Of a DNA stretch of 64,000 bases, positions 34,566-45,470 are shown in pieces. The DNA lies in NCBI RefSeq assembly GCF_020520425.1, contig NC_079488.1:90563285-90627284 (forward strand), written 5' to 3'. Numbering within the stretch: position 1 is the stretch's first letter; each line of letters begins with the position of its first letter. Under the pieces are notes generated by a model. The model was not told the DNA's origin. It did no database searches and saw only the letters and a program-made list of their open reading frames with translations. This DNA comes from Spinacia oleracea. Lineage: Eukaryota > Streptophyta > Magnoliopsida > Caryophyllales > Amaranthaceae. Made by a program: the position numbers and the translations under genes.

Positions 34566-35314
34566 TGTTGAAATAAATAATAAAAAATAAATTAAGAAAT
34601 GAAAACACACACAAATTTAAGGTGGTTAACTCTTCATCCACCATGGGGGAGGATTCAGAGCTTGTATTACTCTTCAATGGAGAAGAATTACAAAGAGGAA
34701 TTCCCAAAGGATGAAGATGAGAGTATTCTTGGTATGATTAGATCTAGAGTTTCAACATCTATGTACACTTCTCTCTCTTTATCTGAAAATCTCATTACAT
34801 TTGGTATTTATAGTGTTAGACATCAATACAATCAAAGGGACAAGAAAATGTCACGTCGATTGAAGCTTGCGGAGAAGAAAAACAGTCCACCCGAAGGGTT
34901 CGGTCGAACCTATAACAGGTTTGCCCGAACCAAGGTCGGGTTTGGTCGAACCTAAATATGGTTCGGCCGAACCTCCAAAATCAATGAAGCACTGATTCTT
35001 TTCTTCTACTATGTGTTCGGTCGAACCACGAAAGGCTCCTGTTGAACTTATAGCAGGTTTGGTCGAACCTAATACCGGTTTGTCCGAACCTCCCCTACTT
35101 CAGGAAAACTTCTCGTAAAATAGTAAGAACTTCCTCGTTTCTCATCCCAAACGAGCTTATGACCATCTGTTGGAAGCTATTGAACCAAACTTTCACCTCC
35201 AACTTGAATCAGCTCAATCTAATGAGTAGATCATGAGATATGTCCATTTTAAGTCAGTCCTTCCACTATAATGACTCAAACATCCTTCAAGGAGGACTCA
35301 AGACACACATAACA
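34566..35314 (-). repeat. 3' LTR of truncated copia element, with palindromic GGTTCGGTCGAACC array
   Basis: Read on the minus strand it starts TGTTATGTG and ends TTTCAACA (749 bp). Positions about 34888-35095 contain at least seven imperfect copies or half-copies of GGTTCGGTCGAACC, itself a palindrome, separated by about 20-35 bp. Confidence 0.7.
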
Positions 35315-35434
35315 ATTTTCCACCTTGAATTGATCGAATCCTCCACACTTCCTCATAATGTAATACAAAACTATGCTCCAAACATACTCCCAACAGGCAT
35401 TCATGGGCTTACATCGACAATGGAAAGTCCACGC

Positions 35435-36051
35435 ATAAAATAAACTTAGTTGTCGGCGAAAGCTTTATCAATATGTCGGCGCGATTCTCCTCGATAGAAA
35501 TCTATTCTTTCTTTGCTATCACATCTCGAAAGAAGTTGTATTTGATGTCAATGTGCTTGATTTTCTTGTAGAATTTGTTTTGGTTCTTAGCCAAATGTAT
35601 AGCACTTTGACTATCACAAAATACGGACACCAAGCTTGAACATGCATGGACTAAACTCTCCCACTAGACCCTTGAGACACTTTGCTTCTTTGAATGCTTC
35701 GGTAATCACCAAAAACTCGACCTCCGTAGTTGAAAGAGCTACAACATCTTGTAGTGTTGATTGTCAACTCAAGGTCGTACCACCCAAAGTAAAGACATAT
35801 GCGGAAATAGATTCCCGATCATCCAAATAACCTCCATAATCCGAATTACAAAATCCTTCAAGTCCGTTTGCATTTTCTTTTATCAAACTCAAGGCAAACG
35901 TTTGATGTGAAACCTCTTGCAATAATTTTTTCCTTGTAGACGTAACCACCAGATTCCGGTGTACCTTCCTTTTTCTTGTACACCCACTTGCACCCAACAA
36001 TTATTTTGCCTTTATATGCAATGCATAGGTTCCAAGTACTTTTCTTGTATA
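35435..36051 (-). pseudogene. Ty1/copia pol remnant (RT, RNase H)
   Basis: Recognisable blocks are GCKWVYKKKEGTPESGGYVY (RT), GFCNSDYGGYLDDRESISAY then VFTLGG (RNase H), VALSTTEVEFLVITEAFKEA, and KHIDIKYNFFRDVI near the end. Most of RT is deleted and an in-frame stop breaks the tail. Confidence 0.85.
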
Positions 36052-37513
36052 AGGATTTTTCGGATAAAACCACCTTTTAAAGTTGTCACTTTTGAAATAA
36101 CCACCTTATAAGTTTTTTTTAAATAACCACCTTATAAGTTTTTTTTAAATAACCACCTTAAACTTTCTCCGGTAAGGAAATCGCCACCCAATTTTAACTT
36201 CCGTCAAAACTGCCGTTAGTGGGGCCCACATCCAACAATTCTTTTTGACTTTCCCTCCTTCCTTCTTCCTCCAATTCACTTGTTCCTCCATTAACATACC
36301 TTGCTCAAATTTCCCCAATTTAATCAATTTCTCTTCCAATTTTAAAATGGTTCAATCATAGGTCAATTCTCTGCATTTATACTGAAACTCTTACTGCAAT
36401 TTACTGAATAATTTCATTAACGGTCAAATGTCAGATTTCTTCCTGTTGATTTGCAATATGTTGTGTTGAGATGCATAAAATTTTTCCTCAAAACAAAGAA
36501 ACAATTTTCAAAACAAATTGGGTCAAAATCCAGTAGGGGAAGAAGATGATGCAGAACAACTAAGGGAAAAAATTGTCAAAATTATATATTGGGATGATTT
36601 GTATCTCAATAGTTTTATCATGCCTGCAACCTGTTTGTGAAAATGTCCCAAAGACAAGATGATTCCAATTGGTGTTGAATGTTAATCATCTACCTTTTAG
36701 TATTTAGTAATTGACAATCTCCTAAACATATTTTCCTTTCATAGGTGTGAGCGAAAATTAGAGCCGGAACAAGGAAGCATTCATCAAGTAATCAAGATAT
36801 ATATAGATGGGTCAAAATCAGGTGAAGTATGAGAAGAAGATTAAGAACAAAGAAATGCCAAAATTTGAGTCCAAGGAGGAATATTTTATTAAAAATGGGG
36901 GAATTTTGCTCGAAAAATAAATTGCTCTGATCCAAGGCCAACACAAAGGAGCACGACAGCTGAAGATTTTCTCATGCAGGGAAATCGAGCAGGGTGCAGA
37001 AAACTATGACCCTGGTGTATTTGTTTCAGTTGTGGAAAGGAATTGCATGATGGAGTAATTGACAGTGAAATCTTGGGAGAAGCAATTAGGGATGAGATTC
37101 AAGGGTTGGACATCTTGCATTGTCGTATGTAGCAAAGAAAGGGGATGTGGCAATAGCGCCAATAATGTTTATAAAAGATGTTAACAAGATGTTAATTTGT
37201 TAGCTAAATAAAATTACTTGGAAAATTGGAAGAGAAATTGATTAAATTGGGGGAATTTGGAGGAAAAAAATTTGAGCAAGGTTTGTTAATGGAGGAACAA
37301 GTGAATTGGAGGAAGAAGGAAGGAAGAAAGGAGGGAAAGTTAAAAAGAATCGTTGGATGTGGATCCCATTATCGACAGTTTTGACGGAAGTTAAAATTGG
37401 GTGGCGATTTCCTTAACGAAGAAAGTTTAAGGTGGTTATTTAAAAAACAAAACTTATAAGGTGGTTATTTCAAAAGTGACAACTTTAAAAGGTGATTTTA
37501 TCCGAAAAATCCT
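36052..37513. mobile_element. Pack-MULE-like element with TIRs of about 300 bp
   Basis: Left arm 36052-about 36345 and right arm about 37215-37513 are inverted copies that begin AGGATTTTTCGGATAAAA. The left arm has an extra tandem unit AAATAACCACCTTATAAGTTTTTTTT. The interior carries fragments of a receptor-kinase-like gene. No clear 9-bp target duplication. It interrupts, or abuts, the copia remnant. Confidence 0.7.
36828..37180 (+). pseudogene. Captured fragments of a wall-associated-kinase-like (WAKL) gene
   Basis: The frame gives EYFIKNGGILLEK, a stop, then QLKIFSCREIEQGAENYDPG. This is the juxtamembrane/kinase start pattern of WAK-like kinases (KNGG-LLL, then KIFT-EE-EAT-NYD). It is followed after a jump by DGVIDSEILGEAIRDEIQ, like the WAK kinase C-terminal lobe. 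The catalytic core is missing, so it cannot be a kinase. Family match is from memory. Confidence 0.55.
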
Positions 37514-37539
37514 AAAAAGAAAATTATATTTTACTACAT

Positions 37540-37748
37540 TATAAGTTTGGTTTGTTTGACTAACACTACCATTTGACGTTTTTCGTTAATGTTTTTCGTC
37601 TTTGAACCCCTTACAACGATTATTTAATACGGCAAATGAACAAAACGGTAAAGGAACGGAGCTATTTAAAAGAATAGAAGAAATACACGACGGAAAACAT
37701 TAACGGAAAACGTCAAAGGTAGTGTTAGTCAAACAAACCAAACTTATA
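37540..37748. mobile_element. Foldback MITE upstream of PDX2
   Basis: Nearly perfect inverted arms of about 60 bp begin ATAAGTTTGGTTTGTTTGAC and contain TAACACTACC and ACGTTTTTCGTTAATG-type words. Total length is about 209 bp, with a loop of about 90 bp. Confidence 0.85.
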
Positions 37749-38068
37749 AGATAGTTAAATTTTAATTTTTTTTAAAGGTAGCAATTCACAAAGCCACCAA
37801 ACATAAAAGTAATATTTCACAAAATTTCATTTTTTTATTGTCATTTTAATTCTAGTGTACCATAAACATCCTACACATTCCCACAGAACCCGATTTGGAA
37901 TCTAATTTGCGGGCGGCATGAGGCTTTAGTAGCAGCTACGACTTATAAAAACAAAAGAAAAACGTACGGCTTCAACATTTGCTTCATTCTCCACTCCTCA
38001 ATTTCCATCATATAAATACTCCCAACACACATTCTTTTTGATTTACAAGAACAAACACAAACACAAAC
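37749..38068 (+). promoter_or_regulatory. PDX2 promoter and 5' UTR
   Basis: A TATA-like TATAAATA at about 38011 lies 58 bp before the ATG, predicting a short leader that includes an ACAAACACAAACACAAACATG run directly at the start codon. Confidence 0.55.
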
Positions 38069-41000
38069 ATGGCAATTGGTGTTCTTGCTTTCCAGGGCTC
38101 TTTTAACGAACACATAGCAGGTACTCCCTATTATTTAACTTTCTCGAATCCCGTCTACATGTTTGCTGAAAAATTTACCCTTTTTGTGTACTCGTATTCT
38201 CTTGAATTTTCAATGTGCAGTACTGAGAAGGATAGGAGTGAAAGGAGTGGAAATTAGGAAGCCTGAACAGTTACAGAATGTTGCTGCCCTCATCATTCCT
38301 GGTGGTGAAAGTACCACCATGGCTAAACTCGCCGAGTTTCACAACATGGTATTTTCTTTACTTTCTTCTTTTTAACTTTTTGTTTCCATTGAGTTGCTTA
38401 AATTTATTATATTATTTTTTTGATCGGTTTTTGCGAATTATAAAATTGGGAAAGTTGTAATTTTTTTTAAAATGTTTTTGGAGTGTTTGATGGATTTTTG
38501 TGAATTTTGAAATGGGAAAGTTGTGCAGAGTATTTTTTTCCGTATTTTGAGTTGATTGCGGAATGAGAATACAGAAAACAATGATTGATTTGACTGTGTT
38601 AACAGTTTCCTGCATTGAGGGAATTCGTGAAGATGGGGAAGCCAGTGTGGGGAACATGTGCAGGGTTGATTTTCTTGGCAAATAAAGTTGTTGGTACAGT
38701 TTTCTCTTGTCAATTCTCTTTCTATATTGTCAAATAAGGCTCCCATATCTGTATATTCAAGGCCCGAATGTAACTCGGGTATTATTTTCGAGCGCGAATG
38801 GCTAGGAATTTTTAATCACATGAGATGTCTTCAAAATTAAAATGGGGGGTTGGCAAGGGGAATATCCATTAGACACCCGGATGCTTGGTTCACCCAATAC
38901 TATTTTTTGCTTATTTGCTAATAATGTGTGCATGAAACACTTGGGTATATAATGGACATTCTTGTTAGCAAAGGAATTTGAATTATGACATGTATCATCC
39001 TGAGGGACTTTTGTTTTTCAGGTCAGAAAGCTGGTGGGCAGGAACTTGTTGGCGGTCTTGACTGCACAGTTCACAGGAACTTCTTTGGTAGCCAGGTAGA
39101 TTTGGCCAGCTTTTGTTCTTTGTTAAGTGTTGACTGTTTTGGTAATATGATTTGTTCGATTTTGCATCTGTTGCTGGTTTTAATTTTTGTTGATTAAATT
39201 GCGATGTCTTATCTCTCTTCTCGTTATTAAAGGCTGTGAAGTTGCAGTTTGTTATGGCATTGTTTGTGATGGATTTGATGGAGAACTAATGATTTTAGTG
39301 CATGTCTTGAATTCTTGATATCTATGTTATTCATTTTCTGATGTTTAGAGTACTGATCATTTTGTGCAGACAGGGTTGTGGTGTCTAGAACTCTAAAGTA
39401 TAACTTTACAAATTCGGATTGTTTTGTCAGCATGATTTTACCTTGCTTGAATAGTTCACATGGATATTTATCCTTATTTGAATTGTTCTACTGTTTGCAG
39501 CTTCAACTTTTAAAAAATAAAATTGATTATAGCCTTAAACGCTGTCATGTATCTAATGGGACATTCATAAGCTAGCTGATTGTAGCATTTGATTTCTTTG
39601 AAAATCCAAGCTCTTTAGAACTTTGTTAATTTGTCTGGCAGTGCTATCAACTAAAATTTTCTATCTTTGGGGGTCTTATTATTAAAGCAATTTTCTTCTT
39701 GCAGATTCAGAGTTTTGAGGCAGAAATCTCTGTGCCTCATATAGCAGATAAAGAAGGGGGCCCTCCAGGTTTCCGTGGTGTATTTATCCGTGCTCCTGCT
39801 ATCCTTGAAGTTGGTCCGGAAGTTGATGTTTTGGCAGAAGTTCCTGTTCCGGACAAAGTAAAGAATTCAGACATAGCAAAGGAGATTCAAGAGGTTAGCG
39901 CATACTGTATAATATTTCCCCCCTCTTGTACCTTGAAATTGGAACATTATTCTGTTCTCAAAGGACTTGGTGATTTGATGTTCTAATTTTTGAGGCTTAC
40001 GGACACTGGTGGGGCAGTAACAGAGTTAAAAACAAATATATGTTCATGGACAAGATTCAATGGCATGATGATGTCAGTTGTCATGCACAATGTGCATATC
40101 AATCCGTGGGGTTTCAGATTGTTTAAAGTTTGTGATGGGATATTTATTGTGTTTTTATCATGGTGGCTAATTTAAAGAGCTGATAACCAGAGATTTTATA
40201 TTTTCATAGTCCTTGTATACCTCATTATTCCACAAACTTAGTGAGTTAGTCTATTATGGTTGACCAGATCAGATTGAGGGCACGCAGAACATACTCAAGG
40301 AGGAGTATGTGGTTGCCAGTTCCCTTCTTCAAGCTTTCCCTTGTTAGTCAAGCTAAGAATCACCTTTTATCAGAGGCCTATTGTGGAAGGCAGGACTGGA
40401 ACCTTGACAAGGTGCTGGTCTGTATCCTCAGTGTAAGGTTCCAAAGGTTGTGAATTTAGGTATGCGATCATTTGGAGTCTACCTATGGTTTCCATTGCTC
40501 ACTACCTGCTGCAAACCTCCTCCATTTCAGGCTCAATGTGGTGTCTGCCCTGCAGGGTAATCGGTAGATATAGGGCCTTGAGAAGAATAGATGTACATGA
40601 AGTGTCCTTTTTGTATATGCTTGGGAGTTCTCTGGTCCTCTTAACAACAGGTTCTAGGTAATTGTAGTTTTAGGTTGGTCAACCATCAGGCTCAGTTAGG
40701 TCTAGCCTTAATGGACCAGCTCATAGCTATTTGTGCCATGCGTTCAGCTAGTTCAAGCCACCGAATCAGACTAGTTCTAGGCTTAACCTGGCTAGTCTAT
40801 GCACAGGCCTACAAACTTTATTTTTCCTTATTTTCTTTGTTTTGTGGAAAATAATAGTATTTTTGGTGATTGGTTTTTCTTCCTTGTAAAATGGGATTCC
40901 TAGTGATGATGATAAGTCATACAAACTTAAAAAGAGCCATTGATAAAGTGGATTAGTCATACAAACTTACAAAGAACCATTGAGATTATTTGAATTATGA

Positions 41001-44000
41001 TTATATCTATGGGCTAGAGTCTTCCCTTTTAATTCTCTTTAGTTTGAGCCTGCTAGGAGTCTTTTCACACGACTGTGGACACGTAAATTTCTCCATTCTA
41101 ATTAGGAAATTGTACCTAGCTGAGTGAGAAATTTAAGATTTTACTTTCAAGTTTAATTTCAGGATCTTTTTAAAAAGAAATCACCCACCCTTAAGTAGAA
41201 GCATTATTTCCAAAACCATCCCTAAATGAAAATAAATAATCAAAACTACCCTAAACAGCATTATGTAATTCTGTCTCTCCTACACCACCCCATTGCATTT
41301 TTCCATTAAATTGCCAATTAGTTATAACTTAAATCCAACCTTGATTTGGTCTTCCGCACACCCTCTCTCCCATAATCCCAATAACACCTTCCCGACAACA
41401 CTGCACCCCCCCCCCCCCTCCACCCCACCTCTAACCCCTGTTTCTCCTTTGCACCCTTCCAAATTCCTTTTTTTCCCCTAAATCTGATCCAACAATCTCC
41501 TGTCTTCCAAACACCGCCGGAAGAAAGAAGGGCTAACTTTGTTAGCAAAGAAAGTTGTGGTTGTAGTGGTGGTGACGAAGATGAATCCACGGAAGGGAGA
41601 GGTGGGAAGGGGAAAGAGTTTAAGTGGAGGGGAATTGAAAGAGTGGGGAATTACAAAAATGGTCGATGTGGGGGCGAGGAAGATAAGGCGGTGGCTGGTG
41701 GTAGTGGGTAAACTAGGTATGGTGGGTGTAGCGTTACCAGATTCACGGGTACCCCTGCGAATCTCAAACCAGTTCGCCCGTAGAATCAGGGTTCTCCAGC
41801 GATTCAATTCGCGGTGGTTCGCGAACCAAATCGCTGGTATTGTCGTGCCCAACCGAAATCTTAGTTTTTACGGATCAAAGGTCAGGGAAGGCGAGAGAAG
41901 AAAAAAATATGTTGGGGGGCTTTTGTTTGAGAAGGAATACATGTTGATTGCGATAGCAATTGTTGTTTTTGTTGTTCTTTCGTCTTTTTAAATCTAAACG
42001 CTATGGCTGCAACTCTGCAAGTACAACCCATGATTCTTACCAATAATGATTAACCCACGTGCAACCCTGCATTAAGTCATTAACCTTTCACTCCAGCATA
42101 AAAATCAAAACATGAAACAAAAAGTACAACCCATGATTCTTACCAATAATGATTTTTACTAACAGTAACAGTTGTGTATGGAAAATGCCTAGGGGTACTG
42201 TTTAGGTGACTGATTTCCTTGGAGATGCTTTTGGTAATAATACCGTACTTGAGTTTATGGGGGGGTTTTGAAAAAAAAAAATTCCTTGATTTGATACGAT
42301 TAATGCGGGTTTAGAAGTAGAACAGTTCTTCAAAACTCTCCTAGACCTTTTGCGAACAACTTGATGCACTATCTCCCTTCAACCCTTTGAGCGAAATGCG
42401 GCAAAAGGAAGGAAAATTCAGTATTTGTGTTTAGGTGACTGAATAGTGAATACCTTGGACTCTTGGAGGGATGTTTTTGGGAATAATACCGTACTTGGGT
42501 TATGGGTGGTTTTTGATTAAAAGTTCCTTGAAGTGATAGTGTCGATGCTGGTTTAGAAGTAGAACAGTTCTTCAAAACTCTCCTAGACCTTTCTATTTCA
42601 GTATTTATGAAAAAAAGAGTGTGTAAAAGCCATGTGTTAGGTTACGGCCTTATATTTCTTGATCATATATACCATTATAAGCTATTCTTCCTGCCTAAAT
42701 TCATGAAGTTTCTTTTTGGTTAACACCAGACATATGTTGTCTTGGCTCCGTACTTGTGTAAGCTGAAGAAACTTTAGCGCAAGAAGATTCACAATCGACC
42801 CAGTAAATCAGTGGGTTCATTTGTAAGGCGTAAAGGTACTATAGGTGCCTGATTTTCAGTGGCAAATTCAAACATGAAATTAAGAGCTTTGATGCAATAA
42901 ATATTTGACGCATAGGAATGGTTCTTGCTTTTCCCTTTCTTGCATCGTGCTAAGTGTCAATCTAAGCTTCCCGTAATGCTTCACTTATGTGAAACGAGCA
43001 TCTTGGACTGTACAATTTGAGTTTGTTTCGCTAGCAAAACGACACGGGAGATGTAGTTAGGTAAGAAGGAAGAGAATCTGAAAATTACAATAGGAGGGGA
43101 AGTAAGAGGGAGAGAATCGTTTGGGAATTTTGATGTCATTCCTTCTGTAGGGGAGAGTCCCAGCCTCTTAAAAGCTGTGAAGTTGTTTGCTTTATTACCA
43201 ATTTATTCAATCATCTTCAACCTTCTTCTATCAGCTTCTTTTTTCAACTTTTTTGCTGTTCTTTTCTTCTTTTCTCTCCTCCTGAGTATACCATTTTTGA
43301 AGACCAAATGCTGGGGAAAATTATATAAAATTGTTTGACATCCAAATGCGTGGATGTTGCTAAAAGTACTCTTAGTAACATAGACGATGAGTCTATTATG
43401 TGCATATTTGTCAAATTTTATGGCAACTGCTTTGGCAGCATAGTTTTTGAGCCGTGTTTGTTGATATGATGACTGAATGCTCTACTCCTCTTTAGCAAGT
43501 GTTCTAATTTGTGTTTTTACGTAATCCTGAATGAGTTCATTTTTCTTTCTTTTGTTTTAAACTTCCTTCACATATATAAAAAACAAATAGTGTTAAGAAA
43601 AAACTTCAGCAAAAAGTCGAGGCTGACGATTATTACATAAAGACCCACACAATTGAAGGTATATCCTATGTTACAGGTAGACCTAGTATCGAGCATCAGA
43701 AGAAAAAAATGAAGTATCTGCTAGAGAGAGTAACAAATGCTACACTGATGATGTAATTTGATGTGGATGTCATAGATCTGATAAGAAAAGTCTTTTACGT
43801 TGTACCTTTGTCAGACCGGGTGATAGTTATGTGTGCCAATTTCTGATATTAAGAAATAAAAGCCCAACAGCATGCGCAAAGGCTAGAATGCACTGTTTTA
43901 CGTGTATTAACAGGCAAATAGTGCAGAAAAATTCAGACATCAGATGTTGTAACTGTTTAGGATCAATTTTAACTGTATGGTTCAGGCTTTATTTACACCT

Positions 44001-44437
44001 AAAGCGAAGTAGCAGTTTGTCCCTAGTTGAAATTAACAAGTATTGGTATATAATAATTTTGGAAACTAATAATTCAATTAACATTTCATGTCATGATTTG
44101 TAGGTGAATCCTGAATGTCTAAATAAAGTGGCTGTAGCTGTAAAGCAAGGGAATCTGCTAGGAACGGCCTTCCATCCAGAATTGACTGCTGATAGCAGAT
44201 GGTAAGTATCAAACATGTCAATCAGTGAAGTTTGTTTTTCTTTATTTTTTGAAGGTGACAACAATAAAATTGTTGTTGTTTAGGCATATGTACTTCGTAA
44301 AGATGGTAAATGATCAAAGTGAGGAGGCCAAGATCGAGACCGAGACCGAGACCGAGACCTCAAGCAATATCATCAAATCAGGAGACTCGAGTGCCTTGCA
44401 AGATCCGAAAATTGAACTCCCCATTTATTTGCCTTAG
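38069..44437 (+). CDS. PDX2: Pyridoxal 5'-phosphate synthase glutaminase subunit PDX2
   Basis: PDX2 is the class I glutamine amidotransferase that hydrolyses glutamine and channels ammonia to PDX1 for de novo vitamin B6 (PLP) synthesis. Seven in-phase exons: 38069-38120, 38221-38348, 38606-38693, 39022-39095, 39705-39893, 44104-44201, 44284-44437. They total 783 bp (260 aa), close to the usual length of about 255. The start [15 protein letters not shown] is the conserved N-terminus. PGGESTTM is the substrate-binding loop, GTCAGLIF holds nucleophile Cys78, and FHPEL supplies His201 and Glu203 of the triad. Exon 7 adds an acidic ETETETET stretch encoded by a GAGACC microsatellite. Intron 5 is 4.2 kb and holds insertions. 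The gene is intact and convergent with the beta-galactosidase. Confidence 0.96.
39894..44103 (+). other. Large PDX2 intron 5 with inserted and duplicated sequence
   Basis: Contains a GC-rich, leader-like block at about 41160-41990 with a poly-C run (41407-41420). The 150-aa frame at 41539-41991 has no recognisable domain. A segment at 42201-42350 is repeated at 42430-42592 (shared AATAATACCGTACTTG and GTTTAGAAGTAGAACAGTTC). A shorter word, AGTACAACCCATGATTCTTA, occurs near 42021 and 42123. No full element boundaries were found. Confidence 0.6.
44336..44360 (+). repeat. GAGACC microsatellite in PDX2 exon 7
   Basis: Four tandem GAGACC-type units encode alternating Glu-Thr in the C-terminal tail, outside the glutaminase fold. 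Confidence 0.85.
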
Positions 44438-45470
44438 CAGAGTATTCTCTTATAGCCTGCTTCTAATTTCAAAGATTTTATTAGGATAGTCTCAGGAAGA
44501 TATAGTCATATTGGATTCTGCTTATAAAATGAATTAGAAATTTGGTATAGTAACTATGCCTACCCTGTATTCACTGCCCAGAATTCCTTGCTTTTATCAA
44601 AATTTCTGTCAGTAAGTTTAATGGCTGAATTTCAACAGCTATGTAGCATTTCCTTGTTTTCCTTTCTCAGCGAAGTATATGCATGAATGTTTTTCCATAG
44701 TGCACTTTTATATGCTCTTCGTAATCCGAGAATGGCACAAAACTAAATCTTCGCAATCATTCAAGATATTAGAAATACTGCTAATTATTTCTTTATGTAA
44801 AATGGTTATATGTAGGGCTCTGGTTGTTGAAGCCATGGGCTTGCTACAACAGCAAGAACCTAATGTGTCCATGAGAAGAGCCTGTATATATAGGACAAGG
44901 AATTTGGTTAAAGTAAATCAATTAGACTTGATAGTAAATTTTCAAATGAGAAGAGCCTCTCAAAAATTTTAAATTCTTGCCATGTTTTTCTGCAAAGAAT
45001 TTAGGAATCTAAAATTGTGGTAAGAATTTGGGAATATGAAATTGTACAAGGGGTTGTTTAGGGTAGCTGTGACTGTGAGTAACTTCACAGGTAGGTTGAA
45101 AGAGTTGTCACTGTTTAGCAAAACAAGTGCCAGAAACGGATTACGATGGACCTTGAGACGAATAAGTCAAAGTTCCTCACATAAATGCACAAAGTAGAAG
45201 AACAAATGGTTCAGCAAGAAAATCTTGCAGCCGAGAGATTTGTATAAATGCACAAAGTAGAAGAACAAATGATTCAAATGATAGAGCAATGTGTCGATTG
45301 TCGATGTGTTTAGAATTTGAGAAATATTTTTTGGTTTCACTACTTGGAAATCACTGAGAACAAATGTACAATGGATGTATATTTTTATTGAACAATGTAT
45401 AGTACTAAAGGAAGAGAATGAAGCTTGAGCTTCAAATCCTCGTAAATTAGGAAGGGTGATACTAAATGAC
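44438..45470. other. Convergent spacer between PDX2 and beta-galactosidase
   Basis: Holds both 3' UTRs. A 32-bp word (ATAAATGCACAAAGTAGAAG and following) is duplicated at 45181-45212 and 45244-45275. The coding-like stretch at about 44818-44920 (VVEAMGLLQQQEP) follows an AG and might be a relic exon, but I cannot assign it. Confidence 0.45.

Larger units (their letters stand above)
34566..36051 (-). mobile_element. Truncated Ty1/copia retrotransposon
   Basis: Minus-strand order: an RT start (WNLCIAYKGKIIVGCKWVYK), a jump to RNase H, the pol tail, a polypurine tract (AAGGTGGAAAAT), then one LTR. The 5' part is missing beyond 36051, where a Pack-MULE begins. Confidence 0.85.

Noticed and set aside
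41539-41991. 150-aa open frame in PDX2 intron 5
   Set aside because: No recognisable motif, overlaps a minus-strand frame of similar length, and lies inside a spliced intron.
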